Shown: positions 15,425 to 22,421 of the stretch, in pieces
Layout: every line of letters begins with the position of its first letter
How positions within the stretch are numbered: the first letter of the stretch is position 1
Source: JACZWL01 sp046756445
GTDB lineage: Bacteria; Pseudomonadota; Gammaproteobacteria; Steroidobacterales; Woeseiaceae
Assembly (NCBI GenBank): GCA_046756445.1
Contig: JBHHWI010000047.1
Coordinates: 1-22,421 of the forward strand
Length of the DNA stretch: 22,421 nucleotides
Direction of reading: 5' to 3'
Program-made: the position numbers and the translations under genes
The notes under the pieces: model-generated
The model's database searches: none
The model's input: only the letters and a program-made list of their open reading frames with translations
Told to the model about the DNA's origin: nothing

Positions 15425-15871
15425 ATGGGTCGACTGGTCGGCATTGCCAGGCGCGAGCAAAAGCGCGCCGCAATGGAACCCCTGGAAGCGGCGGAAATCA
15501 GCGAGGAAACAGGGGTCGCCAAAGACTTTCGCGGCAAGCCGGGTAACCGCCAGGTCACCGTCATTTCGGCGGAAGCCTGGGCGGCGGCCTGCGAGGAACT
15601 TGGCCGTGAGATTCCCTGGACTACCCGACGGGCTAACCTGCTGGTCGAGGACATCGAGCTGCCACAGCGCACCGGCGACGTCATCGAAATCAGCGGGGTA
15701 CGGTTGCTGATCACGATGGAGGTCGATCCCTGCGGCCGCATGGAGGAACAGTGCGAGGGCCTCAAGTCGGCGCTGACCCCGGATTGGCGCGGAGGGGTTG
15801 CGTGCACGGTCTTGAAGGGCGGATCGGTGCGATTGGGCGATGCCGTCTCCGTGCTTGCCGCCGACGCGTGA
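15425..15871 (+). CDS. MOSC domain-containing protein
   Basis: 148 residues, the size of a stand-alone MOSC (MoCo sulfurase C-terminal) protein. GGAGG at 15416-15420 precedes the ATG. Family features are the RGKPGNRQVTVISAEAW segment (37-52), the TTRRANLLVEDIELP segment (66-80), GDVIEISGVRLLITMEVDPCGRM (84-106) with the conserved Cys103, and the C-terminal GGVACTVLKGGSVRLGD. MOSC proteins bind molybdenum cofactor or act on N-hydroxylated substrates in the mARC/YiiM group, or carry sulfur on the conserved cysteine. Which applies here is not decidable. It is cytoplasmic. Its stop overlaps the LemA start by one base (ATGA type), so it heads a translationally coupled cluster. Confidence 0.88.
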   Translation: MGRLVGIARREQKRAAMEPLEAAEISEETGVAKDFRGKPGNRQVTVISAEAWAAACEELGREIPWTTRRANLLVEDIELPQRTGDVIEISGVRLLITMEVDPCGRMEEQCEGLKSALTPDWRGGVACTVLKGGSVRLGDAVSVLAADA

Positions 15872-16431
15872 TGAGCTACCTGATCCCGGCGATCCTGCTG
15901 CTGATAGCGGCCGCGATTGCGCTGCTCTACAATCAGCTCATTCGAGACCGAAACAGGGTCGATGCGGCCTGGAGCGATATCGACGTACAGTTGCAGCGAC
16001 GCCACGATCTCGTGCCGCAGCTCGTGAAAGCCGTGGATCAGTATGCCGGTTATGAACGAGCGACGCTCGAGGCCGTGACCAATCTGCGGGCCCAGGCAAT
16101 GCAAATCACCGATGTTACTGAGCTCGGCGACGCCGAAGAGCAGCTCTCCGCCGGCGTGCAGCGTCTCATCGCGGTGGCGGAGAAATATCCCGATCTGAAG
16201 GCAAACGAGAATTTTCTGCATCTGCAGAGCGAGCTCGCCGAAATAGAAGACTACCTTCAATTCGCGCGGCGCTACTACAACGGCTCGGTGCGAGAATACA
16301 ACACACGTACCGAATCGGTGCCCAGCAATTTCGTGGCGAGCTGGTTTCGATTTGCTCCACGACACTATTTTCAGAAAGATTCAGACGATGTGGCGAACGT
16401 GCCACTGGTCGAAATCGGGAGCGTCGAGTGA
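15871..16431 (+). CDS. LemA family protein
   Basis: 186 residues. The ATG at 15871 overlaps the MOSC stop by one base. One N-terminal membrane helix (LIPAILLLIAAAIALLYNQL, residues 4-23) precedes helical LemA motifs: NRVDAAWSDIDVQLQRRHDLVPQLV, then ALDGSE-like coiled regions, KYPDLKANENFLHLQSELAE and RRYYNGSVREYNT, ending in a short segment VPSNFVASWFRF. LemA proteins are membrane-anchored helical proteins with the bulk of the chain outside the cytoplasm or facing it, depending on species; the function is unclear. They are commonly encoded next to DUF2207 (or TPM-domain) proteins with Gly-rich tails, exactly as here. The stop overlaps the DUF2207 GTG start by four bases. Confidence 0.92.
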   Translation: MSYLIPAILLLIAAAIALLYNQLIRDRNRVDAAWSDIDVQLQRRHDLVPQLVKAVDQYAGYERATLEAVTNLRAQAMQITDVTELGDAEEQLSAGVQRLIAVAEKYPDLKANENFLHLQSELAEIEDYLQFARRYYNGSVREYNTRTESVPSNFVASWFRFAPRHYFQKDSDDVANVPLVEIGSVE

Positions 16432-18122
16432 AAAGACTCGCTTTGCTCTTGCTCCTGCCGCTCGTTTCCGCAGCCGACGAGCGAATATTGAGTTTTCACA
16501 GCGACATTGTCGTGGGTCAGGACGGCTGGGTGGAAGTCACCGAAACCATTGCGGTCAGGGCCGAGCGTGCGAGAATCAAGCGTGGCATCTACCGGGACTT
16601 TCCCACCCGATATCGGGACGCGTACGGTAATAACCGTGAAATTGCCTATGAGCCGCTGACCGTTTTGCGCAATGACGCGAGAGAAAATTTTCATACTCGG
16701 GAGAGGGAGAACGGTATCCGGACCTATTTCGGCAGCCGGAACCGATTGCTGGCGCCGGGCATTCATACGTACGCGTTTCGCTACAGAGCGAACCGCATGC
16801 TCGGTTTCTTCGACGAGCATGACGAGCTGTATTGGAATGTCACCGGACTCGAATGGGCATTTCCCATCGACAGGGCCAGCGCCACGGTCGTACTGAAATT
16901 CGATGGTGATCCGGCCATTCGCAGCACGGACGGATTCACCGGGCCGATGGGCTCTACGGGCAAGGACTACACCACGCGGAGCGACGGCGCGAGCCGTGTG
17001 ACGTTCGAGACCACCAGGGTGCTCGTTCCGCATGAGGGGCTGACAATCGTGGTGGCCTGGCCGAAGGGCTTCGTCGTCCAGCCCACCGGACTGGAAAAAG
17101 CGACCTGGGTCCTGACCGACAATGTCAATCTGGTTGCTGCGCTGACCGGGCTTGCTGCGATGCTGTTATATTTCATCCCGGTCTGGCGAAACTTCGGGCG
17201 AGATCCCGAAGAAGGTCTGATCGTCACCCGCTACGAGCCGCCGGCAGGCTTCTCACCGGCCTCGCTGCGCTACATCAAACAGATGTACTACGACAGCAAA
17301 GTGATGACGGCGGCGGTGTTGAGCCTGGCCGTCAAAGGCTATTTGCGAATCACGGAATCGGACGACCTGCACTCGCTGGAGCGCCGCGATCCGGGAGAAA
17401 ATGCGCCGGCGCTCGCAACGGGCGAGCGCGAGCTGTTGGAAGGGCTGTTCAGGGACGGGGATGTCGTGATACTCGATGACGAGTACCATGAGCTGCTGGG
17501 CAAGGCGCGGCTCGCGCACCGAAAGTCACTAATGCACGATTACGCCAATCGATATTTCAGGACGAACGGCCTGCTCAGTATTCCGGGATTGCTCATCGGC
17601 ATTGTATCCGCAGTCATCGCCCTGAACGTCGGCCTGGGTCCGACGCCGGCAGTGATCGCAGTCATCGTCCTGATGGTCGTTTTGTTTTTCGTATTTGCGG
17701 CGTTGATGAAGCGGCCGACCGGCCTGGGCCGGAGGGTGCTCGACGACATGCTGGGATTCAAGGACTATCTGGAGATCGCGGAAAAGGACGAGATGAACCT
17801 GCGGAACCCGCCGGAAAAAACGCCGCAACTGTTCGAGAGTTATTTGCCATTCGCCCTTGCAATGGGCGTGGAACAGGAATGGGCTGAACGGTTCGCGAAC
17901 GTTCTTGCCGATCTGCGTGGCCCGGATGACTCTTCATACCAGCCGACCTGGTACAGGGGATCCTGGAACAGCCTCGATCCCGGTGCGCACACCTCGAGCC
18001 TCACCGGCGGCCTGAACACCGCGATCAGCTCGTCCGTGACGCCGCCGGGCTCGGCCTCCGGCGGCGGCGGCGGCGGATTCTCCGGCGGTGGCGGGGGTGG
18101 TGGCGGAGGCGGCGGCTGGTAG
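16428..18122 (+). CDS. DUF2207 domain membrane protein with Gly-rich tail
   Basis: 564 residues with a GTG start at 16428 overlapping LemA's stop (GTGA). The leader is LALLLLLPLVSA. The DUF2207 periplasmic region runs from ERILSFHSDIVVGQDGWVEV through RIKRGIYRDFPTRYRD to about residue 215. A membrane helix follows (about 224-245, VAALTGLAAMLLYFIPVW), then a cytoplasmic-type region with PPAGFSPASLRYIKQMYYDSK and LSLAVKGYLRI. Two adjacent helices lie near 380-425. The extreme C-terminus is SGGGGGGFSGGG followed by more glycine and a final tryptophan, a family trait rather than a sequencing artefact. LemA-DUF2207 pairs occur widely; the molecular role is unknown, possibly envelope stress or quality control, which fits the rhomboid gene next door but is inference. 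Confidence 0.9.
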   Translation: MKRLALLLLLPLVSAADERILSFHSDIVVGQDGWVEVTETIAVRAERARIKRGIYRDFPTRYRDAYGNNREIAYEPLTVLRNDARENFHTRERENGIRTYFGSRNRLLAPGIHTYAFRYRANRMLGFFDEHDELYWNVTGLEWAFPIDRASATVVLKFDGDPAIRSTDGFTGPMGSTGKDYTTRSDGASRVTFETTRVLVPHEGLTIVVAWPKGFVVQPTGLEKATWVLTDNVNLVAALTGLAAMLLYFIPVWRNFGRDPEEGLIVTRYEPPAGFSPASLRYIKQMYYDSKVMTAAVLSLAVKGYLRITESDDLHSLERRDPGENAPALATGERELLEGLFRDGDVVILDDEYHELLGKARLAHRKSLMHDYANRYFRTNGLLSIPGLLIGIVSAVIALNVGLGPTPAVIAVIVLMVVLFFVFAALMKRPTGLGRRVLDDMLGFKDYLEIAEKDEMNLRNPPEKTPQLFESYLPFALAMGVEQEWAERFANVLADLRGPDDSSYQPTWYRGSWNSLDPGAHTSSLTGGLNTAISSSVTPPGSASGGGGGGFSGGGGGGGGGGGW

Positions 18123-18166
18123 ACGTCCGAACAGAATCGTGCCGGAGATGTCTTAAATCAGTACAA

Positions 18167-18799
18167 ATGAACCAGCCCGTCTATCAACGCCGTCCGACCG
18201 ATCACAGCGCCATCCCGACTGTCATATTCGCATTGCTGGTCGCTAACGGTCTCATATATGCGGCCAGTCAAATGCAGCCGGCATTTATATTCGAGAATTT
18301 TGCGCTTTGGCCTTTGGGCTCACCGCTGGCGGAATTTCGTGTCTGGCAATTGCTGAGTTACGGATTCCTGCATGACCGTGAATACCTGGCGCACATTGCC
18401 TTCAATATGTTTGCGCTATGGATGTTCGGCAGGGATCTCGAGCGACTGATGGGCGCTCGGCGTTTTCTGACTTACTATCTGACATGCGTCGCGGGTGCGG
18501 GTATCGTGCAGCTGGTCGTTGCGGCAACGCAGGGGGGAATTTATCCGACAGTCGGCGCATCCGGCGGCGTATTCGGGATATTGCTGGCGTTCGGCATGGC
18601 ATTTCCGAACCGGATGATCATTCTCCTGTTCCCGCCGATCCCGATGAAGGCAAAGTACATGGTTGTCCTGTTCGGTCTGATCGAGTTGTATTTTGGCGTT
18701 AGCGGTCAGGCCCCCGGCATTGCTAATTTTGCGCACCTCGGTGGTATGCTTTTTGGCTTCGCGCTGATTCAGTATTGGCGAAGGACGCGGAGACCCTGA
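18167..18799 (+). CDS. Rhomboid family intramembrane serine protease
   Basis: 210 residues with six predicted helices. Catalytic elements are visible: Ser132 in GASGGVFG (130-137) and His190 in NFAHLGGM, giving the Ser-His dyad. Asn80 in HIAFNMFAL, with His76, matches the oxyanion-hole position of helix 2. WPLGSPLAEFRVWQLLSYGFLH is the usual L1 loop/helix 2 approach. Rhomboids cut transmembrane segments inside the inner membrane; the substrate is unknown. The start at 18167 is 44 bp after DUF2207, with only a distant GGAG (18144-18147), so translation may be weak. It overlaps the LysE-type gene by one base. Confidence 0.92.
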   Translation: MNQPVYQRRPTDHSAIPTVIFALLVANGLIYAASQMQPAFIFENFALWPLGSPLAEFRVWQLLSYGFLHDREYLAHIAFNMFALWMFGRDLERLMGARRFLTYYLTCVAGAGIVQLVVAATQGGIYPTVGASGGVFGILLAFGMAFPNRMIILLFPPIPMKAKYMVVLFGLIELYFGVSGQAPGIANFAHLGGMLFGFALIQYWRRTRRP

Positions 18800-19407
18800 T
18801 GACCGACAATATTCTGGCGCTGATCGCTGCGACGGCAGTACTCGTCCTCATCCCCGGTCTGAACGTCGCGCTCATCGTAGCCAGCAGTCTCCGGCACGGC
18901 TATCGTCACGGACTGGTGACGGTCCTGGGCACCACCCTCGGCATCGGCCTGCAACTCTCGTTCGTGATCGGCGGGTTCGCGGTATTGCTGGAGACGGCCG
19001 CCACCGCCCTGACCTGGATCAAGTGGGCCGGCGTGGTGTATCTCGTCTATCTCGGCGTCAGGACCTGGCGGGAGCCGCCGCCGGACCTGAACGAGGTCCC
19101 GGCAGAGCCGGAGAAAAACGCATTCCTGCGCGGCGTCGGCCTGTCGCTGATCAACCCGAAGACACTGCTTTTCAACGCGGCGTTCCTGCCGCAATTCGTC
19201 GGCCAGTCCATGGATTTCACGATACAGCTCGCGATCCTCGGCGCGGTATTCCTCGCCACGGTCGCGATCGGCGATTCGGTCTGGGTCGCCTTTGCCGGAT
19301 CGGCGCGAAAATGGTTCGGCAGATTCGGTGCAGTCAGGAACAAGATCACGGGCGGATTTCTGTTCGGCGCCGGCATCGGACTCGCCCTGGCGCGCCGAAG
19401 CATGTGA
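18799..19407 (+). CDS. LysE/RhtB family exporter
   Basis: 202 residues. The ATG at 18799 overlaps the rhomboid TGA by one base; an upstream in-frame codon at 18775 lies inside the rhomboid gene and is less likely. Six hydrophobic helices are in the usual LysE order: MTDNILALIAATAVLVLIPG, then SSLRHGYRHGLVTVLGTTLG, LTWIKWAGVVYLVYLGVRTW, FLRGVGLSLINPKTLLF, AILGAVFLATVAIGDSVW and a final segment. The family exports amino acids or their analogues across the inner membrane. The normal PGPN motif is PGLN here (IPGLNVALI), a conservative departure at a position usually strongly kept, so substrate prediction is unsafe. It is the last gene of the packed run; the next gene starts 45 bp on. Confidence 0.88.
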   Translation: MTDNILALIAATAVLVLIPGLNVALIVASSLRHGYRHGLVTVLGTTLGIGLQLSFVIGGFAVLLETAATALTWIKWAGVVYLVYLGVRTWREPPPDLNEVPAEPEKNAFLRGVGLSLINPKTLLFNAAFLPQFVGQSMDFTIQLAILGAVFLATVAIGDSVWVAFAGSARKWFGRFGAVRNKITGGFLFGAGIGLALARRSM

Positions 19408-19452
19408 CGCACTGAATGCAAGGCCGGCCGCCGGTTAAACAACAATAGCAAA

Positions 19453-20349
19453 GTGCGCTCCGTTACGATCAAGTCACTGCTCGCGCCGCTGCTGACGCAC
19501 CCACGCGCCACCCAGGTGATCAAGTGGACCGTTTACACGGCGCTGGTCATCAATTTCGGCATTTATATTCACGATGACTGGCTGGCATACAAGAATGCAG
19601 TGGCGCCCGATGCGCCGTTGTCGGAGATATTCGAGCAGTTCTCGACCACCATCGATATGGCGGCCTGGCTGGGACTGGTGTTCCTGCTGGAACTGGAGAC
19701 CTACGCGCTGCCCGATGTGGCGTTCAAGACCTGGGTGACGAGGACCATTCACGTCCTTCGTGTCGTCTGTTACCTGTCGATTGCCTATGCCGCGTACGGC
19801 TACACGGCAATCGCTGTTGACTATTATGACCTCACGGAGTTGCCGGAACTGACCGACCTTTGTCAGCTCGCAGAACAGGGCACTTCGCTGCAGCTGGACA
19901 CGGTCCGCTACGAGAGGATTACGTCCGGGAACTGCGGCGATATTTCGGCGGGGCCGCCGTTCTACAGACCGGGCCAGGATGTCTCGATAATCGACGTGCC
20001 GACGCTCGACCATGTACGGAAACTCAGCTGGGTCGACGTCGTCAATGCCTACGTATGGCTCATCGTCGTTCTCCTGATCGAGGTGGAGGTCCGGATGCAG
20101 AGCGCTGACCGCTTCGACGACAGGGCGCTGAAGCCCGTTCGGCAGGCCAATACCGCATTCTACGGCGTGCTGATCATCAATGGCTTCATCTGGCTCGCGA
20201 CCGGCTACCCGATTTACGCATGGGATGCCTTCCTGTGGATCTTCGGTTTCTGGGCGATCGAGCTCAATCTCGCCGAATGGGAGCAGGAGCGCATGCGGGA
20301 TTTTGAGACGGGTTCTAGTATTATCGACACTCATAGCCAGACGACATAA
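19453..20349 (+). CDS. Unrecognised multi-pass membrane protein
   Basis: 298 residues that I do not recognise. The GTG start at 19453 has no clear ribosome site; no ATG occurs before the first helix, so a later start would remove it. Helices are likely at about 22-40 (VIKWTVYTALVINFGIYIH), 66-86 (AAWLGLVFLLELETYAL), 95-122 (VLRVVCYLSIAYAAYGYTAIA), 196-218 (AYVWLIVVLLIEVEVRM) and 235-275 (FYGVLIINGFIWLATGYP, then AFLWIFGFWAIELNL). Between helices 3 and 4 is a roughly 70-residue loop with two cysteines (LTDLCQLAEQ, SGNCGDI), which could form a disulfide if periplasmic. Acidic residues inside helices (LLELE, LIEVEV, AIELNLAEWE) are striking. It stands alone between LysE and the VCBS lipoprotein; no function is proposed. 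Confidence 0.75.
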   Translation: MRSVTIKSLLAPLLTHPRATQVIKWTVYTALVINFGIYIHDDWLAYKNAVAPDAPLSEIFEQFSTTIDMAAWLGLVFLLELETYALPDVAFKTWVTRTIHVLRVVCYLSIAYAAYGYTAIAVDYYDLTELPELTDLCQLAEQGTSLQLDTVRYERITSGNCGDISAGPPFYRPGQDVSIIDVPTLDHVRKLSWVDVVNAYVWLIVVLLIEVEVRMQSADRFDDRALKPVRQANTAFYGVLIINGFIWLATGYPIYAWDAFLWIFGFWAIELNLAEWEQERMRDFETGSSIIDTHSQTT

Positions 20350-20382
20350 CACCCAAGAAGAAACCAATCCGGAGATAAGAAG

Positions 20383-22092
20383 TTGTTTCGGCGACTCCGC
20401 AGCAGCGCGCACGGTCTTGCAGCATGTTTCATGCTTTCCGCTCTGCTGGTTGCCTGTGGCGGCGGCGCTGGCAGTACGACGCCGGTGGCGCAGGTACCGC
20501 CTCCTCCAACCGATCAGAAGCAATTCGCCGATGCTACTGCCGCCTCCGGAATCGCCTTCACGAACGGCTACATCAACCTGCCGAATCCCGGGGATATCGT
20601 AAGCGTCGCGCCGTCGGGCGTGGCGGCGGGCGATTACGACAACGACGGCGACATCGATCTTTTTATCGTTCGTGGCGATGCCGGCCCGAACTTGCTGTAC
20701 CGCAACACGGGCACCCTGGTATTCGAGGAGGTCGCATTGAATGCCGGGCTCGCCTATTCAAAATCCGCAGCTGAAAATTATCATCACAGCGGCCCGATGT
20801 TCGCTGACCTGGATGGGGACGGTGATCTCGATTTATTCCTTGGAGGGCTGGGCGGCCACCCTTCTCTGATCTATGCCAACAACGGTGACGGAACGTTTTC
20901 CGACGTAACCGCCGGTTCCGGCATCGATACGCTGACGGCGGAACACAATATCTCGGCAGCCTTTGGAGATTACGATCTGGACGGGGACCTCGACCTGTTT
21001 GTTGCACACTGGGGCACGCCGAGGGATTTTGCAGCACCGGGTGACACGGAACACCTGTGGCGAAACGACACTGATGCGACGGGCATAAAATTCACCAGTG
21101 TCAGCGAAGCCGCGGGCATATCACCGAGCATTGTGACTCTGCCGGACCCCAATGCCACGCAACAAACCTGGGATTTTACGTTTGCCCCCACGTTTGCACG
21201 GATTAACGATGACCTGTATCCGGATATTTTGAGTGTTGCTGACTTTAACTACTCCCAATATTTTATTAACAATCAGGACGGAACATTCACCAACGCGACG
21301 AACACAGATGTACTCATCGATGGCAATGGAATGGGATCGGCAGTAGGTGACTATGATAACGACGGTGATCTCGACTGGTTCGTGTCGAGTATTGAATGTT
21401 TTGGTGAGGCCAACTGCGACGACGGACTGCTTTCAGAGATAGGCAACCGGTTGTATCGGAATCAAAACGGGGTATTCGAGGATGCAACGGTCGAAGCGGG
21501 CGTTGCCTCCGGCGGCTGGGGTTGGGGATCGTGCTTTGTCGACTTCGAAAACGACGGCGATCTGGACATCTATCACACGAATGGCTGGCCGCGCTCGGAT
21601 GCCGCCAATAACTTCCGCTCCGATACCAGCCGCGCGTTCGTATCCGACGGCGCGGGCAAGTTCGAGAATCAGGCGGCCGAGATGGGCCTGGATGATACGG
21701 AAGAAGGGCGCGGCATCGTTTGCGCCGATCTGGACAACGATGGCGACACAGACATTCTGCAGTTGCATCGCTCGCAGACGCTCGCCGCGACGCTCTGGCG
21801 GAATGACACGAACAGCAACAATTTCCTGAGCGTGAAGCTCAGGGGAAAACCACCGAATACGGAAGCTGCTGGCGCCCGGATTATCGTCAGCGTCGGTGGT
21901 GTCTCCCAGATGCGGGAAATCTGCATCGCGAGCAATTTCGTGTCCCAGAATCCCGCCGTGCAGACCTTCGGCCTGGGCGCCGCAGCTCAGGTGGATGAGC
22001 TGAGGGTCGAATGGCCCGACGGCAGGGAATCCGTTATGGCGGACGTCCAGGCCGGGCAGTTCCTGTCAGTCGATCACCCGGACCTGCCCTGA
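20383..22092 (+). CDS. VCBS/FG-GAP repeat lipoprotein with ASPIC/UnbV C-terminal domain (CRTAC1-like)
   Basis: 569 residues. It starts at a TTG (20383) supported by GGAG at 20371-20374, eight bases upstream. The leader ACFMLSALLVAC has a lipobox (L-V-A-C) followed by GGG. The body is a beta-propeller of FG-GAP/VCBS repeats, each with a calcium loop of DxDxDxD type: GDYDNDGDIDLFIV (about residue 83), DLDGDGDLDLFLGG, DYDLDGDLDLFVAHWG, DYDNDGDLDWFVSS, DFENDGDLDIYHTNGWP and DLDNDGDTDILQL. Residues about 480-565 match ASPIC/UnbV (NNFLSVKLRGKPPNTEAAGARI, ending VEWPDGRESV). Relatives are secreted or surface calcium-binding proteins, often annotated CRTAC1; the binding partner is unknown. The last codon lies 18 bp from the tRNA 3' end, convergently. 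Confidence 0.9.
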   Translation: MFRRLRSSAHGLAACFMLSALLVACGGGAGSTTPVAQVPPPPTDQKQFADATAASGIAFTNGYINLPNPGDIVSVAPSGVAAGDYDNDGDIDLFIVRGDAGPNLLYRNTGTLVFEEVALNAGLAYSKSAAENYHHSGPMFADLDGDGDLDLFLGGLGGHPSLIYANNGDGTFSDVTAGSGIDTLTAEHNISAAFGDYDLDGDLDLFVAHWGTPRDFAAPGDTEHLWRNDTDATGIKFTSVSEAAGISPSIVTLPDPNATQQTWDFTFAPTFARINDDLYPDILSVADFNYSQYFINNQDGTFTNATNTDVLIDGNGMGSAVGDYDNDGDLDWFVSSIECFGEANCDDGLLSEIGNRLYRNQNGVFEDATVEAGVASGGWGWGSCFVDFENDGDLDIYHTNGWPRSDAANNFRSDTSRAFVSDGAGKFENQAAEMGLDDTEEGRGIVCADLDNDGDTDILQLHRSQTLAATLWRNDTNSNNFLSVKLRGKPPNTEAAGARIIVSVGGVSQMREICIASNFVSQNPAVQTFGLGAAAQVDELRVEWPDGRESVMADVQAGQFLSVDHPDLP

Positions 22093-22110
22093 GATCGTCG
22101 GCGACACAAA

Positions 22111-22420
22111 TGGTGGGCCCGCCAGGACTCGAACCTGGGACCAAGGGATTCACTCGAGCCATTCATTTCTGAATGGAGTGGACTATCTCATCACCCTCAA
22201 CCGAATTGTTAGGGGCGGGACGCTCTAGCCTGTCATTAAGAACACTGAAGTTCTCAGGTAGTCTCTGCACCTTCCGAAGGTGTACCTCCGGCTTGGCTCA
22301 GGGTTGCCATCAGCCTGACTGGTAAGGTTTCCCTGAATTCATCCCGTTCACTTCACGCCTTTCGACGTAAACGCACCATTTTGATGAGTCCCCTGCTCTA
22401 ACCAACTGAGCTACAGGCCC
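22111..22420 (-). tRNA. tRNA with CAU anticodon, probably tRNA-Ile2, split by a group I intron
   Basis: Complete gene. Exon 1 is 22420-22384 (37 nt) and exon 2 is 22150-22111 (40 nt); the joined product is 77 nt with encoded CCA (22113-22111). The acceptor GGGCCTG pairs with CGGGCCC (one G-U), D stem GCTC/GAGC, anticodon stem GGGGA/TCCCT, loop CTCATAA, variable TGGTC, T arm CCAGG-TTCGAGT-CCTGG. The CAU anticodon with AA after it fits either tRNA-Ile2, whose C34 is turned to lysidine by TilS, or elongator tRNA-Met. The anticodon-stem/variable-loop pattern (AGCAGGGGACTCAT, AATCCCTTGGTC) matches bacterial tRNA-Ile2 as I know it. Initiator tRNA is excluded because positions 1-72 pair and 29-31 are not GGG. 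The intron sits between U36 and A37, right after the anticodon. Confidence 0.9.
22151..22383 (-). ncRNA. Self-splicing group I intron (233 nt) in the tRNA anticodon loop
   Basis: On the minus strand the intron follows U36 and ends in G (22151), the omega-G. The guide GUG (22374-22376) can pair with the CAU anticodon with G-U at the splice site, as in the Azoarcus tRNA-Ile intron. I can trace P2 (ACGUC-GAAA-GGCGU), P3 (CGGGAU with GUCCCG), P4 (CAGGG with CCCUG), a P6 arm (CCGGAGG-UACA-CCUUCGG), P7 (GACUA 22263-22259 with UAGUC 22185-22181), P8 (CCCUAAC with GUUGAGGG) and P9 (CCAUUCA-GAAA-UGAAUGG, 22176-22159). The conserved GAGCCAAGC and GUGCAGAGACUA core segments are present. An extra hairpin lies between P7 and P3. 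No reading frame fits inside, so there is no homing endonuclease. Confidence 0.9.
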
Positions 22421-22421
22421 A

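Noticed and set aside
15340..16365. 341-codon minus-strand frame across MOSC and LemA
   Set aside because: Both sense genes are recognisable families with overlapping start/stop codons.
18055..18118. Glycine-rich run as a sequencing artefact or tandem repeat
   Set aside because: Gly-rich tails after DUF2207 are a normal family feature, and the frame ends in a proper stop.
19474..20523. 349-codon minus-strand frame
   Set aside because: Antisense to a membrane protein with clear hydrophobic periodicity; no motif.
22084..22160. tRNA 3' end as an integration attachment site
   Set aside because: No integrase gene or duplicated tRNA tail was seen in the window.
22111..22420. Initiator tRNA-fMet, or a broken tRNA pseudogene
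   Set aside because: Position 1 pairs with 72 and the anticodon stem lacks the three GC pairs at 29-31/39-41. The gap between exons carries a full group I core, so it is not random damage.

Overview
This 22.4 kb window looks like chromosome from a fairly GC-rich gammaproteobacterium. That assignment rests on gene content only: an MFE-1-type beta-oxidation protein, lipoproteins with classical lipoboxes, outer-membrane barrels ending in aromatic residues, a LemA/DUF2207 pair and a REP-like hairpin. An aquatic or sediment lineage such as the Woeseiales/Steroidobacterales is a guess. There is no phage, integrase, transposase or CRISPR signal.

Layout. (1) 1-1211 (-) is the N-terminal 403 codons of a bifunctional enoyl-CoA hydratase/3-hydroxyacyl-CoA dehydrogenase, divergent from an SDR oxidoreductase (1302-2099, +). 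(2) 2100-3476 (-) is a three-part methyltransferase: zinc ribbon, N2227-like SAM domain and winged-helix-like tail. A perfect 20-bp-stem REP-like hairpin follows at 3548-3592. (3) 3604-15367 is the centre of interest, a two-armed divergent locus of exported redox-type proteins. The minus arm, read from 8983 down to 3604, encodes a DUF1588/DUF1585-like protein with one CxxCH motif, a lipoprotein with two CxxCH modules and a LamG-like domain, and a Tat-exported DUF1501-type protein. The plus arm, 9864 to 15367, encodes a hydrazine-synthase-alpha-like protein with two CxxCH motifs, an SH3/barrel protein, a barrel lipoprotein, a DUF4266 lipoprotein and a DUF3570 barrel. The arms share an 880-bp intergenic region with visibly lower GC. 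(4) 15425-19407 (+) is a tightly packed run: MOSC, LemA, DUF2207, rhomboid protease and LysE-type exporter, with 1-4 bp overlaps at three of four junctions. (5) 19453-20349 (+) is a membrane protein I do not recognise, and 20383-22092 (+) is a VCBS/ASPIC-UnbV lipoprotein. (6) 22111-22420 (-) is a complete tRNA gene with a CAU anticodon, most likely tRNA-Ile2, interrupted in the anticodon loop by a 233-nt group I intron.

How the genes work together. Every product of the 3.6-15.4 kb locus carries an export signal, and three carry haem-binding motifs, five CxxCH in total. The simplest reading is an envelope haem-protein system with periplasmic or surface haem proteins and outer-membrane barrels. 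Its substrate is unknown. The HzsA-like gene has no HzsB or HzsC partner here, so hydrazine synthesis should not be inferred. The two best second-look items are this divergent locus and the intron-bearing tRNA.
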